Positions 30,541 through 39,506 of a stretch of DNA of 64,000 nt are shown here, piece after piece. The notes under the pieces were generated by a model. That model saw nothing but the letters and a program-made list of their open reading frames with translations, did not search any database and was not told where the DNA came from. Location: the NCBI GenBank assembly GCA_030374765.1, contig JARGXX010000002.1, positions 992,001 to 1,056,000 of the forward strand. The letters run 5' to 3'. Position numbers and translations under genes: made by a program. How positions within the stretch are numbered: position 1 is the first letter of the stretch; the number at the start of each line of letters is the position of its first letter. Source of the DNA: Agarophyton chilense. Lineage: Eukaryota > Rhodophyta > Florideophyceae > Gracilariales > Gracilariaceae.

Positions 30541-32493
30541 TCACTGATAGGACCACGTTCTACCTTGATGGTCACCAGAGCCAGTGGCTATGGCCAGTCT
30601 AGTCGGGCTGTGCGCAACGCTGATGACAGAATTCGCGTGACCTTCAAGATCGACCGGTGTTGTCGGCTGCCGAGGATCCCAGAACTTTACTGTGCGATCC
30701 TTTGAACCTGATATGAGCCATCTGCCGTCCGGGCTGAAAGTAACGGATAGTACAAAGTCTTTGTGCCCCGAGAAAGAGCATCTGCACGGACTTACTGTTT
30801 GACCAGCAGCAAGATCCCACAGTTTGAGAGTCTTGTCCAATGATCCGGACAGAACCATTTTGCCGTCCGGTGAAAACGCAACCGAGTATACAGAGTCTTC
30901 GTGGCCTACAAACTGCCGTACGAGCCGACTTGTTTCCACATCCCACACCCTCACGATCTTATCGAGCGACCCCGCGGCGACGTGTTGGCTAGTTGGACTA
31001 ATCGACACAGATGTGATACCATCGTCGGGACCGTCGTCGCCACCCAACGTTGAGATGAGCGCGCCTGTTTCCAAATTCCACAATTTGGCACGTTTGTCTC
31101 CGGAGCCCGAAATGATAAACTGACTGTTGGCACTGGCATCAACCGAATAAATATCGGTGTCATGGCCCCTTAGCTTGTGCTTGACAGTTCGATTACGCAC
31201 GTCCCAAACCTTCACAACGTGATCCTCTGCGCCGGTGATAAGCCAGTTGCCGTCTGGTGAAAAGCAAACCGCCCGAACGTAGCTGGCCTGGGTGGGTACG
31301 CCGGGTGGGTTTGGAGCAGGTTCCTTCGCAAAGGTGGCTACCTTTTGGCCAGTCTGCGCGTCAAAAATATCAGCTACACGATTAGAACCAGTGGCAAGAT
31401 ATGTGCCGTTCCAACTGTAACGCACGCAACACACAACCGACTGATGAGGAAGGGTATGTTGCAGGCTGAGATTCATGTTCACTTTGGTGCCATTCGGAGA
31501 GCGAGCAGGAGTGACGTTCCAATCGTTCTCCGCATGGATGGGGGGCTGCGAGTGCATGGAGAGGCGATGAGAAAGCGATCCAAGCTGGGCGACGCCCATA
31601 ATCGGTCGGTGGCGGTAGGCGTGCTGGGTAAGGCCTGGCTGCGCGTTCATTGTAGAAGCCATCATGGGGCCTGGGGGCGCTCTGGCGGAAACGTGAGGGG
31701 CGGCAGTGATGGGATACTCTCGTTTAAAGGTGACGGATTGTTGCATCATCTCCTCTTGAGAAGGTCCGTTTGTCATCATGTTGATGTTGTGCACCTTGGC
31801 AGACTGCGGCGGCGCCAGAGCTCGTACAGCATTAGTTTGCGGGGCGTTGGGCATGATGGGCGGGATAGCGGATGGACCAGATGCAAGAGTAGCAGGAGAG
31901 GGTGAAGGCAGTGAGCCATGCGGTGGTTGTCCCGGCGCATGTGCATCTGGCGCTTGGAGACGCGGGAATTTTAGATGATGCGCTTGGGAAAGTGAGGGCT
32001 GCTGTTGTGGCTGTTGCTGATGTTGGTGTTGCTGGTGCTGATGTTGTTGCTGATGTTGTTGCTGATGTTGTTGTTGCTGATGTTGTTGTTGTTGTTGTTG
32101 ATGCTGCATAGGGTGGCCTGAGTGCGGAGGTTGAGAGGGGTGGAGCGGGTGTTTTTGATGGTGTTGGGGGTGCTGCATGGGCATCATATGGGACTGATCT
32201 AGGGAACGGGAGACTGGGAAAGACGCATGAAGAGACGGTGAGTAAGAAGGCATAGCGGAGGAGGCGTCATTAACAATGTGAGCCCTTCCAGTCGGAATGG
32301 GAGCGACCATCTTGGGGTGGTGCGAGGAGCGGGCGGCCATGGAAGGGACATGAGGGGGCTTTTGGACGTTGGGCGCTGGCGAGTGGTGTGGCGGAGCCGA
32401 CTGCGGCATGGGGTGGGCGGCAAGTTGCGAAGCAGAATGTGGGGCAGGCTCGGACGCATGCGGGGAAGAGTGCGGTGGCGGTGGTGGTGCAGG

Positions 32494-32534
<41 letters not shown>

Positions 32535-32888
32535 ACGGGGTATGACTGGAGGCGGCATGTGCTTTGAGACGAACAATTTCCGAGTCGTACTGGTCCTTGA
32601 TGAGTTGGTGTTTGTGCTCAAGCTCTTGTAATGCAAGATCCATGTTTTTTAGTTCAACCAACTGCTGTTCAATCTTACGTTGATAGTCCTCTCGCACGGT
32701 ACGAAAGCCCTTGTTTTCGGAGACGACGGCGTCATACTCGGCGCGAAGCTGATCAAGCAGCTCTGCGTAGCGCACGGGCTGACGGTGAGAGGCGGGGCCG
32801 GGGTGGTGGACGGCGGCAGCAGCTAGGACGTGTGGGACGACACGTGATTGCGATGAAGGCGGGATGAGCTGTTGCGCATGTTGTTGTT

Positions 32889-32947
<59 letters not shown>

Positions 32948-32958
32948 GCGGAGTTCAT
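30541..32958 (-). CDS. TUP1: TUP1-type transcriptional co-repressor
   Basis: ATG 32958 gives 805 residues (a longer frame upstream is non-ATG or unlikely). MNSA is followed by 22 consecutive Gln. A Tup_N tetramerisation helix lies at about residues 62-132 (YAELLDQLRAEYDAVV, REDYQRKIEQQL). A long disordered middle follows, rich in Ala, Pro, His and Gln, with poly-Ala and poly-Gln/His runs. The C-terminal seven-bladed WD40 propeller covers about residues 490-805 (VVKVWDV, AKLWNLE, VRVWDVE, LKLWDLA, VKFWDPR). Tup_N plus a C-terminal propeller is the Tup1/Groucho co-repressor architecture. It acts in the nucleus with Ssn6/Cyc8-type partners and histone tails. A shorter paralogue lies 6.4 kb away on the same strand, with CAP-D3 between them. 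Confidence 0.92.
32881..32946 (-). repeat. CAA/CAG microsatellite coding poly-Gln
   Basis: Twenty-two uninterrupted Gln codons, mostly CAA with two or three CAG, directly after MNSA of TUP1. Further CAA/CAG-CAT runs at about 32000-32105 encode Gln/His. These tracts can change length in frame. Confidence 0.9.
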
Positions 32959-33711
32959 GTCGACGGGTACACGCGGTGGTGGACACAAGAAGGGGCGCGC
33001 GCGCACACTCGGGGAGGGGAAGGAAAGAGCGATTTGTAATTAAAGAAGAAGAAGAAGGTAAGATGAGTTGAGCGGAGGTACGGGGGGCGGGAGCGGGGGC
33101 GGGCGCGGTTCGCGGCAGTTGGGTGACGAACGGGCACAGGGTTTTGGGGTGCGATCGGGGGAGAGGTGGAGGCGAAAGAAGGAGGGCAGGGGAGGAGGGA
33201 AGGGAAGGAGGGAAGGGAAGGAGGGAAGGGAAGGAGGGAAGGGAAAGCAACGAAGGTGTATGCGAAAAAAGAACACACACACACGGGAGCAGGGCGGAGG
33301 AAGAGCGACGTAAGATGAGTGGAGGGGGGGGGGGGGGGGGGGGGGGGAACAAATCAGCAGTTGGAAAAAAGGTGCACGCAAGAGAGAGAGCGCACGCAGG
33401 GCGCAAGACGGCAGCACACTACTATAAATGGGGGAGCAGTAGCGAGTGCAAGCAGCGAGGAAAGGGAAAAAAGAAAAAAAGGGAAAAAAAAAACACTCAA
33501 CAGTGCACATTATTGTGCTCGAGCGAGCGACGGGACGCACGCGTGAGCGAGTGGTGTGCTCGCTACTGCCGCCGCAGACAGCGGCCAAAATAAAACTCGT
33601 CGTGGCACGCAACAAACAATCACACACTGGCGCTCGACAACAGCACAATTAACAAAAATAACACACACTCAAACGAGTTAGGGTACACACATCAAAAAAA
33701 AAAGAAACAAC
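32959..33711. repeat. Purine-rich simple repeats and G-run upstream of TUP1
   Basis: The 5' region of TUP1 contains a GGGAAGGA-type tandem tract (about 33178-33245), an uninterrupted run of 24 G (33324-33347) and A/G-rich stretches (about 33455-33492). On the TUP1 coding strand these are poly-pyrimidine. The G tracts are candidates for quadruplex or triplex structure. The open frames here are low-complexity artefacts of the repeats. Confidence 0.7.
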
Positions 33712-33840
33712 TCACACCTGTACACGTGGAGACAGTACCACCTCGGCGGATCGCACGTGACTCACCACGTGCGATTTCGAGTTGCAGTTGCAGTTGGTGT
33801 CGGCGAAGCGCACGCTTTTGACGTTTGGCGGCGGCGACGA

Positions 33841-33871
<31 letters not shown>

Positions 33872-34893
33872 TGGTGCTCATCATTGTGGCGCTCGCGTCG
33901 CAGTTGTTGATTCAGCTCGCGTACGCGCGCAGCGTTGTTACAACGTCTGACGGCGCTACGACCGTGCGCGACGCGCAACAGCCGCACGCGTACCTCGTGG
34001 CATACCACAGAACAGTGCGCACACACATGTGGCGGCGTCATACGTGCGCGCATATCAGAGAAGTGATCAAGTACTTGAAGAGCCTCCTGAGCCATTCGCG
34101 CATCTAACTGCGTTGCTTGGTGGTGCAAACGGTGTATGCCCATGTGCAACGCGCGCCACAGCGTTTGTAACTGCGCGTGCGTGTGTTGTTGCGCATCTTC
34201 AACACAACGTGTGCTGCTGCACTGCTTGATGGCTTGAATGGCGTCCAGTGCGCATTGCGCGCTGTACAGCCCGATGCCAAGCACGTGTACCATCATGGTG
34301 ACGTTGGCGCGCTCCACCACGTCCACCACGCTATGAGTGTGCGCATGGCGTGCGCGCACCATCACCACATGTACCATGTTCACGTGCTGCAACATATACC
34401 GACCAAACGCCCTCACAGCGACGGAAACATTGTGTCGCCCGTCTCCGTCCACAAAAGCACCCTTGTCCAGTACTAACCGCTGTTCATACACGCTGTGCAC
34501 CCACGTCCAATCGTCCAGTATCAACGCATACAGCAACAAACAACGAATCACCACAAGTCCGTCGCTATGCGCGAGAGAGTGTTTGAGCCAACGTAGTAAT
34601 AATGATTTTCTCCCAACACCACCACCATCGCGCGTCGTCACGCTTGTGAGATAGCGCACAATAGCGTCGCTATCATCGCGTCCCAGCGCTTGATCGAGAG
34701 TGAAGCGACGCACGCCGCGACGCACGCCGCGACGCACACGCAGTGAAACGAACAGCGAGTGGCGCCACCACAGCAGCAGCCGTTGTGTGCCGCGCTCCCT
34801 TCCGTGCCCGTCGTGCCCGTCGTGCCCATCGTCTTCATGGATATCGTCATCACGGTCGGCGAGCATGGAAGCGCGCGGCGCGCGACGAGTCAT
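33712..34893 (-). CDS. Divergent ANTH/AP180-like domain protein
   Basis: ATG 34893 gives 393 residues, single exon, high GC. No motif is strict, but the order of helices recalls an ANTH domain. FTLDQALGRDDSDAIVRYLT stands where ANTH proteins have the AIVKATSH helix. LLLRWLKHSLAHSDGLVVIR is at the position of LxxRLxxTxNWxVALKxLIxIH. VAVRAFGRYMLQHV is at the position of AFVRAYAxYLxERL. ALHMGIHRLHHQATQLDARM followed by EALQVLDHFSDMRARM matches the late helices. ANTH proteins bind phosphoinositides and clathrin in endocytosis. The typical basic KATN lipid-binding motif is not evident, so lipid binding is doubtful. The tail has a run of about 12 Ser coded by a TCG-type trinucleotide repeat (about 33838-33871). 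It may instead be a lineage-specific helical protein. Confidence 0.5.
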
Positions 34894-35104
34894 GCCGCAC
34901 GGCCAAACGCGTCACCGTTAAACGCGACGACGCAACCCACACACTTGGCTTCACTCGTTTCAAACACACACACAAAAAGTCAACACCGCAAGTGCCGCAC
35001 ACGTGTACCGTTTTCTCGCCGCCACTTCATTGTTGCGTGCAAACCTGTTGCGTCATGCAAGCTAGAAACTTCCGGTCGCGCACTCCACGTACATTCCCTC
35101 CCCC

Positions 35105-35295
35105 GCGCACACGTGTACACACGTGCACTCGCTGTTCCCCGCTCACACGTGCACTTCACCGCGCACACGTGCACTCGCTGTTCACCGCGCACACGTGCAA
35201 TCGCTGTTCACCGCGCACACGTGCACTCGCTGTTCCACGCACACACACGTCACGTCACGCGCGCACGCGCACGCGCACGCGCACGCGCACGCACG
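35105..35295. repeat. CACGTG-box minisatellite and GCGCAC repeat
   Basis: In the divergent promoter between the ANTH-like gene (-) and TIM23 (+), a 26-bp unit (CGCGCACACGTGCACTCGCT plus GTTCAC) repeats with slight variation. It places CACGTG palindromes at 35110, 35120, 35146, 35166, 35192 and 35218. An alternating GCACGC tract follows (about 35258-35295), a possible Z-DNA former. CACGTG is the core bound by bHLH and bZIP factors in plants and fungi; use here is inferred. Confidence 0.75.
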
Positions 35296-35424
35296 CTTGC
35301 TCAATGAAGTAAAGTATGATAGTTATATTGCGCGCTGCCGTGCGCCTCGCGGAAACATGGTGGCAGGACGGCGCCCACACCCGAAACCCCCCCAAGGCGT
35401 GTACCTACCGTCGCCGCTTTCATC

Positions 35425-36273
35425 ATGTCGTGGCTGTGGAGCTCCGACCCGCCGCCGAACGGCGCCGCTGCCGCCGCTGCCGCCCACGCCGACGACGACG
35501 ACGACGACGACGCCGATGCTCATCGTCACTCAGCCTACGCTCAGCTGCACTCCGATCCGTATGCCACCCCGCTGTCCGCCGCTGACGCCTTCGCCGACGC
35601 CTTCGACGACACCTCATCGCCGCACCCCTTGCACATGTCCGCCTCCCCCTTCGATCTCACCCTGCCCTCCGACCACCCCGCCGCCGCCGCCGCAACCGCC
35701 ACCACCACCAATCCCGCCCCGTTCGACTTTTCGCGCGTCTCTCGCATTGATCCGGCCATTCTCAACGCGCGTGCGTCGCCGCGCACATCTGCCCCCGCTG
35801 GCCCCGCCGTCGCCGCCGAGTACGTGTTTGCGGAAGACTACGCGCCCACGCGGAAAAAGTCGTGGGGAGAGCAGCTCACGTATCTGGCCGGCTGTAGCTA
35901 CCTGGGCGGTGCCTCGTTGGGCGGCCTGTATGGACTGCGCGCCGCCTTGCTCGAGTCTTCTGGTCGTCCGTTTCGCCTGCGACTCAACGCTGTGCTCAAC
36001 GCCATGGGGAAGCGCGGCGCGTTGCTGGCCAACTCGGCTGGCGTCCTGGCGCTCGCCTTCTCGCTCACCGAGAGCGCCCTGTATTCGTATCGAAGCGAGG
36101 ACGATGTACTTAATTACGCTGTTGCAGGAGGTGCTGCGGGCGCCATGTTCCGCTCCACGGCTGGCGTTCGCCCCGCCGCTGCGAGCGGTCTGGCTGCCGC
36201 CCTTGTCGCCGTCGGCGCTGTGTACTCGTCGCGGAGGGGCTGGTACGGACATAGAATGCAGGGTATGCTGTAG
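35425..36273 (+). CDS. TIM23: Mitochondrial import channel protein TIM23 (Tim17/22/23 family)
   Basis: ATG 35425 opens 282 residues. The N-terminal half (about 1-145) is Ala/Pro/Asp-rich and soluble, as the intermembrane-space part of TIM23 is. A linker with FDFSRVSRIDPAIL resembles the conserved segment preceding the channel. The C-terminal half has four glycine-rich membrane segments: YLAGCSYLGGASLGGLYGLR, ALLANSAGVLALAFSLTES, VAGGAAGAMFRSTAGVRPA and ASGLAAALVAVGAVYSS. It forms the presequence translocase channel in the inner mitochondrial membrane. Length is near the family norm with a longer N-terminus. An Asp run coded by GAC repeats (35495-35513) is unusual. The gene is intronless, very GC-rich, and lies divergent to the ANTH-like gene. 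Confidence 0.88.
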   Translation: MSWLWSSDPPPNGAAAAAAAHADDDDDDDADAHRHSAYAQLHSDPYATPLSAADAFADAFDDTSSPHPLHMSASPFDLTLPSDHPAAAAATATTTNPAPFDFSRVSRIDPAILNARASPRTSAPAGPAVAAEYVFAEDYAPTRKKSWGEQLTYLAGCSYLGGASLGGLYGLRAALLESSGRPFRLRLNAVLNAMGKRGALLANSAGVLALAFSLTESALYSYRSEDDVLNYAVAGGAAGAMFRSTAGVRPAAASGLAAALVAVGAVYSSRRGWYGHRMQGML

Positions 36274-36584
36274 ATAAATCTCCTTCTTTAAATTCACCGC
36301 CTGCTGCTTCTTCTTCATCAACAACACCTTGCTACACATACTTTCACCCCGCCTTCCCAGTCCACATCTCTTTTCTGTCGCCAAGCTGGCCGTGAAACAT
36401 GTCCACGTGCACGCGTGCTTACACACAGTACAGTATCTATATACCGCTCGCCGCTGAACAATGCGCTCAATCTCGCGCCCCCTTTTTCTCGCTTCCCTTG
36501 CCCTCCTACTATCTACGTACTTGGTGTATCTGTCGATGCCACGCCCCCGCCACTAAGCGAGCTAGCCCATCTTTGTGCCGTCAA
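36274..36584. other. Short intergenic region
   Basis: 310 bp between TIM23 and the glutaredoxin gene, both on the plus strand. Pyrimidine-rich, with no gene seen. It must contain the TIM23 3' end and the glutaredoxin promoter. Confidence 0.5.
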
Positions 36585-37484
36585 ATGCTCCCAATACTCG
36601 CAATGGCTTCCAACACAGCTGCCTTCACGCTCTCTCTTCCGGTCGCACCTTCCATCCATCCCGTCCGAAACAGCGGCGCGGGAAGACGCCTCAGAGCACA
36701 AACGCCCTCCACCCGCCGCCGCCCCACCCTGGTGCCCCCGTCCAACAATGTCAAGGCGCAGCAGCAACACTTCCAGAGCGTCGAGGACCTCCCGACCGAG
36801 CGAATCCCGCTCGCAATCGACCAGCTCCCGTCGCACTGGGCAACACCAGGCGTGTACGGCGTCTATGCCTCTGACCACAGCCTGCAGTACGTTGCAGCCG
36901 TGGCCGATGTGAGCGACGCCATTGCAAACCACATTCGCTTCGTGCGCGACCCCGAGCTTTGTTTCGCCGTGCGAATGCTCACCGTGGATAACCTCGACCA
37001 GAAGGAGGCGCTGGGCGATCTTGCCGAAAAGTGGGTTCGTACGCACGCGCAGCACGGCCCGGGAATCCCGCCGGGAAACTCCGATCGCGCTCCGGAATGG
37101 CGCAAGGAGCGAAAGCCGGACGACATCTACTTTTCAGAGCACGCTCAGACGGAAATGGCCGAGGGCGAGATTCAGGCAATTATTCGAGAAAACGATGTGG
37201 TACTGTTCATGAAGGGCACCAGAAAAATGCCTCGCTGCGGCTTTTCAGCCGCCGTTGTGGACATACTGCAGAGTATGACCGATGAGTTTGTGTGCGTGGA
37301 TTGTCTGGACGAATGGAGGAACACGGGCTTAAGGGGTGCCATCAAGGAGTATTCGCAGTGGCCTACTATTCCGCAGCTCTACGTTAGAGGTGAGTTCGTT
37401 GGGGGGCATGATATTGTTCGCGACATGATGGGTACTGGCGAGCTGCAGACTATGATCGAAACTGTGGCCGCAGAGAGAGCCTAA
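36585..37484 (+). CDS. GRXS16: Plastid monothiol glutaredoxin with N-terminal GIY-YIG-like domain (GRXS16 type)
   Basis: ATG 36585 (next ATG 36603) gives 299 residues. An Arg/Ser/Pro-rich transit-like peptide of about 60 residues comes first. A GIY-YIG-like domain follows (TPGVYGVYASDHSLQYVAAV, then a short helix). The C-terminal domain (about residues 195-299) is a monothiol glutaredoxin with the CGFS active site (KMPRCGFSAAVV, Cys near residue 218) and the usual WPTIPQLYVRGEFVGGHDIV glutathione-binding segment. This domain pair is the plant and algal GRXS16 architecture, in which the CGFS domain handles [2Fe-2S] clusters and the N-terminal domain has nuclease-like activity. It indicates a photosynthetic host. 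The CGFS domain carries extra cysteines (VCVDCLDEW) that could form a regulatory disulphide. Intronless. Confidence 0.9.
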   Translation: MLPILAMASNTAAFTLSLPVAPSIHPVRNSGAGRRLRAQTPSTRRRPTLVPPSNNVKAQQQHFQSVEDLPTERIPLAIDQLPSHWATPGVYGVYASDHSLQYVAAVADVSDAIANHIRFVRDPELCFAVRMLTVDNLDQKEALGDLAEKWVRTHAQHGPGIPPGNSDRAPEWRKERKPDDIYFSEHAQTEMAEGEIQAIIRENDVVLFMKGTRKMPRCGFSAAVVDILQSMTDEFVCVDCLDEWRNTGLRGAIKEYSQWPTIPQLYVRGEFVGGHDIVRDMMGTGELQTMIETVAAERA

Positions 37485-37979
37485 CGTTTGTTGCAGTCGC
37501 AGGTTGCCATCGAAGCCATCCAATGCAAAAATGTGCAAGCTTCATGTTGTGGCGAAGAACGACCAAAACCTCTCAAGGCGCACTAGATTATTAAACCACT
37601 ACGGCTGTCAACAGTTGTGAGAGAAAAGGAAGGGGTTAATTGCTATCCCTGGTATCATCCGGTACCGTCGGTATCGAATCCTCAAGTTAAAACATATTGC
37701 TCGTGTTGTATTAGTGGAGCGAGAATTCGTGATTAAGTTGAACAGAATCTGAGTGCGCTTTCGCTCGTATACATTTATTTTACAAATATTCTAATTCATC
37801 CCCGCATTCCTCAACATGGCTCAAAGCCCTGCAGTGGCGGCGCTACCAAGTCTCCGGTTGATGGGCAACGCACTGCTCCACGATGCCATACACCACCACC
37901 CCCGCCGCCGCTGAACCGCGCCCACCCTCGTCGTAGAGTCGTCCACCGCAGCCACACCTCGCCCACCCCTCACCTCACA
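37485..37979. other. Intergenic, nothing seen
   Basis: 495 bp between the glutaredoxin stop and the ARP4 start. AT-rich middle, C/A-rich just before the ARP4 ATG. No gene or clear regulatory box seen. Confidence 0.4.
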
Positions 37980-39506
37980 ATGGCAGGACCAAAGACCGTC
38001 CTTGGCCACGATGACGTGCGAGCTATCGTCGCCGACTGTGGCGCATACAACATTCGAATTGGCTCATCTGCAAATGACACCCCCCATGCCATCATTCCCA
38101 GCGCCGTCGGCTTGGAACATTCCAAACATGACGAGAACATTAGCAAAGACAATCTTATGACAGACGTTGCAAACGCCAAACCCTCAAGTCCATACGTCGC
38201 GGGCGACGTTTTGATAAATGCTCCAAAACGATTTCGCCACATTTGTCCTTTGAACAATCCATCCATGAAAAATGAAATCAACTGGGACGGCTTGGAAACG
38301 TGTTGGAGATCGTGTCTTAATGCCTTGCATCTCAAGCCTGATGTCCCCTTTCTTATTGTGGAACCGACGCGCATGTGGCAACCACAGGAACGCAAACAAG
38401 CACTGGAGCGCGCGTTTGAGGGGCTTTCCGTCCCTGCATCGTACATAGCAAGAGGAAGTGCCATGGCTGCGTTTGCTTCCGCAAAGACGTCGGCCTGCGT
38501 CTTGGACCTCGGTTACATTAACTCTTGTGCAATTCCGGTCATAGATGGATACGCCATGCAGAAGAAAAGCTTCACCTCCAAGGTTGCGGGTAGGTTTCTG
38601 ACTGATAAGCTTCATGATTGGACACAGCAGATTCTGGATTCTAGACTAAACTACGATGGCACCGAAAGAAGGCTCAAGCGCTTGAGAGATGATGACCCGA
38701 AAAAAGTGGATTGGCTTCGAGCACCACATGAAATTCAAAAGGAACCGCTCGAATGGGATGGACCGGAAAGGAAATATAGAGTTAAAGATATCTCCAGTGA
38801 CGGCTTGCTTGGAAAGGTAACTGGAATGCAGCGTGCGTTTTATCGTCTCCGAATATTAGATGACATCAAAGTTTCGACATTTCGTGTTTCTCAGACCAAA
38901 ACAGGCGAAAACGGGAGTTCCAAAGATGGGGATAAGAGTAATACAAGTGATAGCAAATCAAAGGACGGAAAAGACTCGGCAACAAAAGAGTCAAATGAAA
39001 AAGAAACGGAAGCCAAATCCACCAAGGAAGTCAAAGACGGAAGATCTAAAGACAAAGGTTCGACTGAAAGAAGTACAGAGTACTGTCTGCCGGATGGAAA
39101 CGTACTAGACTTGGAAGAAAACAACGGCATGTCCATTCCGGACTTGTTGTTTAGAACAGATCCCGATCCCGCTAGGGAAATGACAAGCATTTCTGACTTG
39201 GCTTTTCAGGCTATCAGCGCTTGCGATGTGGATTTAAGACGTGATTTATATAACAGTCTTGTCATCACAGGCGGAACCAGTCTTATACCAGGGCTTGTAG
39301 AACGCATTACAAGAGAAGTGTCTATATTAACCCCACAGGCATATAAACTGAAGGTTTATGCACCGCAAAACTATATTGAGCGAACATGTGCATCCTGGAT
39401 TGGAGGCTCAATCATATCTAGTTTGGGAACATTTCAGCAGGCATGGATAAGTAAGGCGGAATATGAAGAACACGGCGCAATGATTGCTACAAGAAAATGT
39501 CCATAA
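37980..39506 (+). CDS. ARP4: Actin-related protein 4 (ARP4/BAF53 family)
   Basis: ATG 37980 gives 508 residues with the actin fold. The N-terminal strand pair is VRAIVADCGAYNIRIG, where ARP4 has ALVFDIGSxxxRxG. A phosphate-loop-like VLDLGYINSCAIPVIDGY and a late VITGGTSLIPGLVERI are visible. The C-terminus, SLGTFQQAWISKAEYEEHGA...RKCP, is the ARP4/ACTL6A signature. YCLPDGNVLDLEE...SIPDLLF matches the ARP4 form of the actin subdomain 4 region. ARP4 is a nuclear subunit of INO80, SWR1, NuA4 and SWI/SNF-type complexes. A charged, Lys/Ser/Asp-rich insert of about 60 residues (about 310-370) before YCLPDG is lineage-specific and probably a disordered loop. Intronless. Confidence 0.9.
   Translation: MAGPKTVLGHDDVRAIVADCGAYNIRIGSSANDTPHAIIPSAVGLEHSKHDENISKDNLMTDVANAKPSSPYVAGDVLINAPKRFRHICPLNNPSMKNEINWDGLETCWRSCLNALHLKPDVPFLIVEPTRMWQPQERKQALERAFEGLSVPASYIARGSAMAAFASAKTSACVLDLGYINSCAIPVIDGYAMQKKSFTSKVAGRFLTDKLHDWTQQILDSRLNYDGTERRLKRLRDDDPKKVDWLRAPHEIQKEPLEWDGPERKYRVKDISSDGLLGKVTGMQRAFYRLRILDDIKVSTFRVSQTKTGENGSSKDGDKSNTSDSKSKDGKDSATKESNEKETEAKSTKEVKDGRSKDKGSTERSTEYCLPDGNVLDLEENNGMSIPDLLFRTDPDPAREMTSISDLAFQAISACDVDLRRDLYNSLVITGGTSLIPGLVERITREVSILTPQAYKLKVYAPQNYIERTCASWIGGSIISSLGTFQQAWISKAEYEEHGAMIATRKCP

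Noticed and set aside
31345-31905. 186-codon plus-strand frame opposite TUP1
   Set aside because: Shadow of the TUP1 coding strand; composition is a mirror of the His/Gln/Pro-rich region.
33040-33648. Long Pro/Ser-rich frames on the minus strand upstream of TUP1
   Set aside because: They are translations of GGGAAGGA and poly-G simple repeats in several frames at once.
35105-35295. CRISPR-like array
   Set aside because: Direct repeats without unique spacers; a minisatellite in a eukaryotic promoter.
35123-36277. 384-codon frame overlapping TIM23 in another frame
   Set aside because: Arg/Pro/Ser/Thr-rich shadow of the GC-rich TIM23 gene and of the upstream minisatellite; TIM23 has clear family features.
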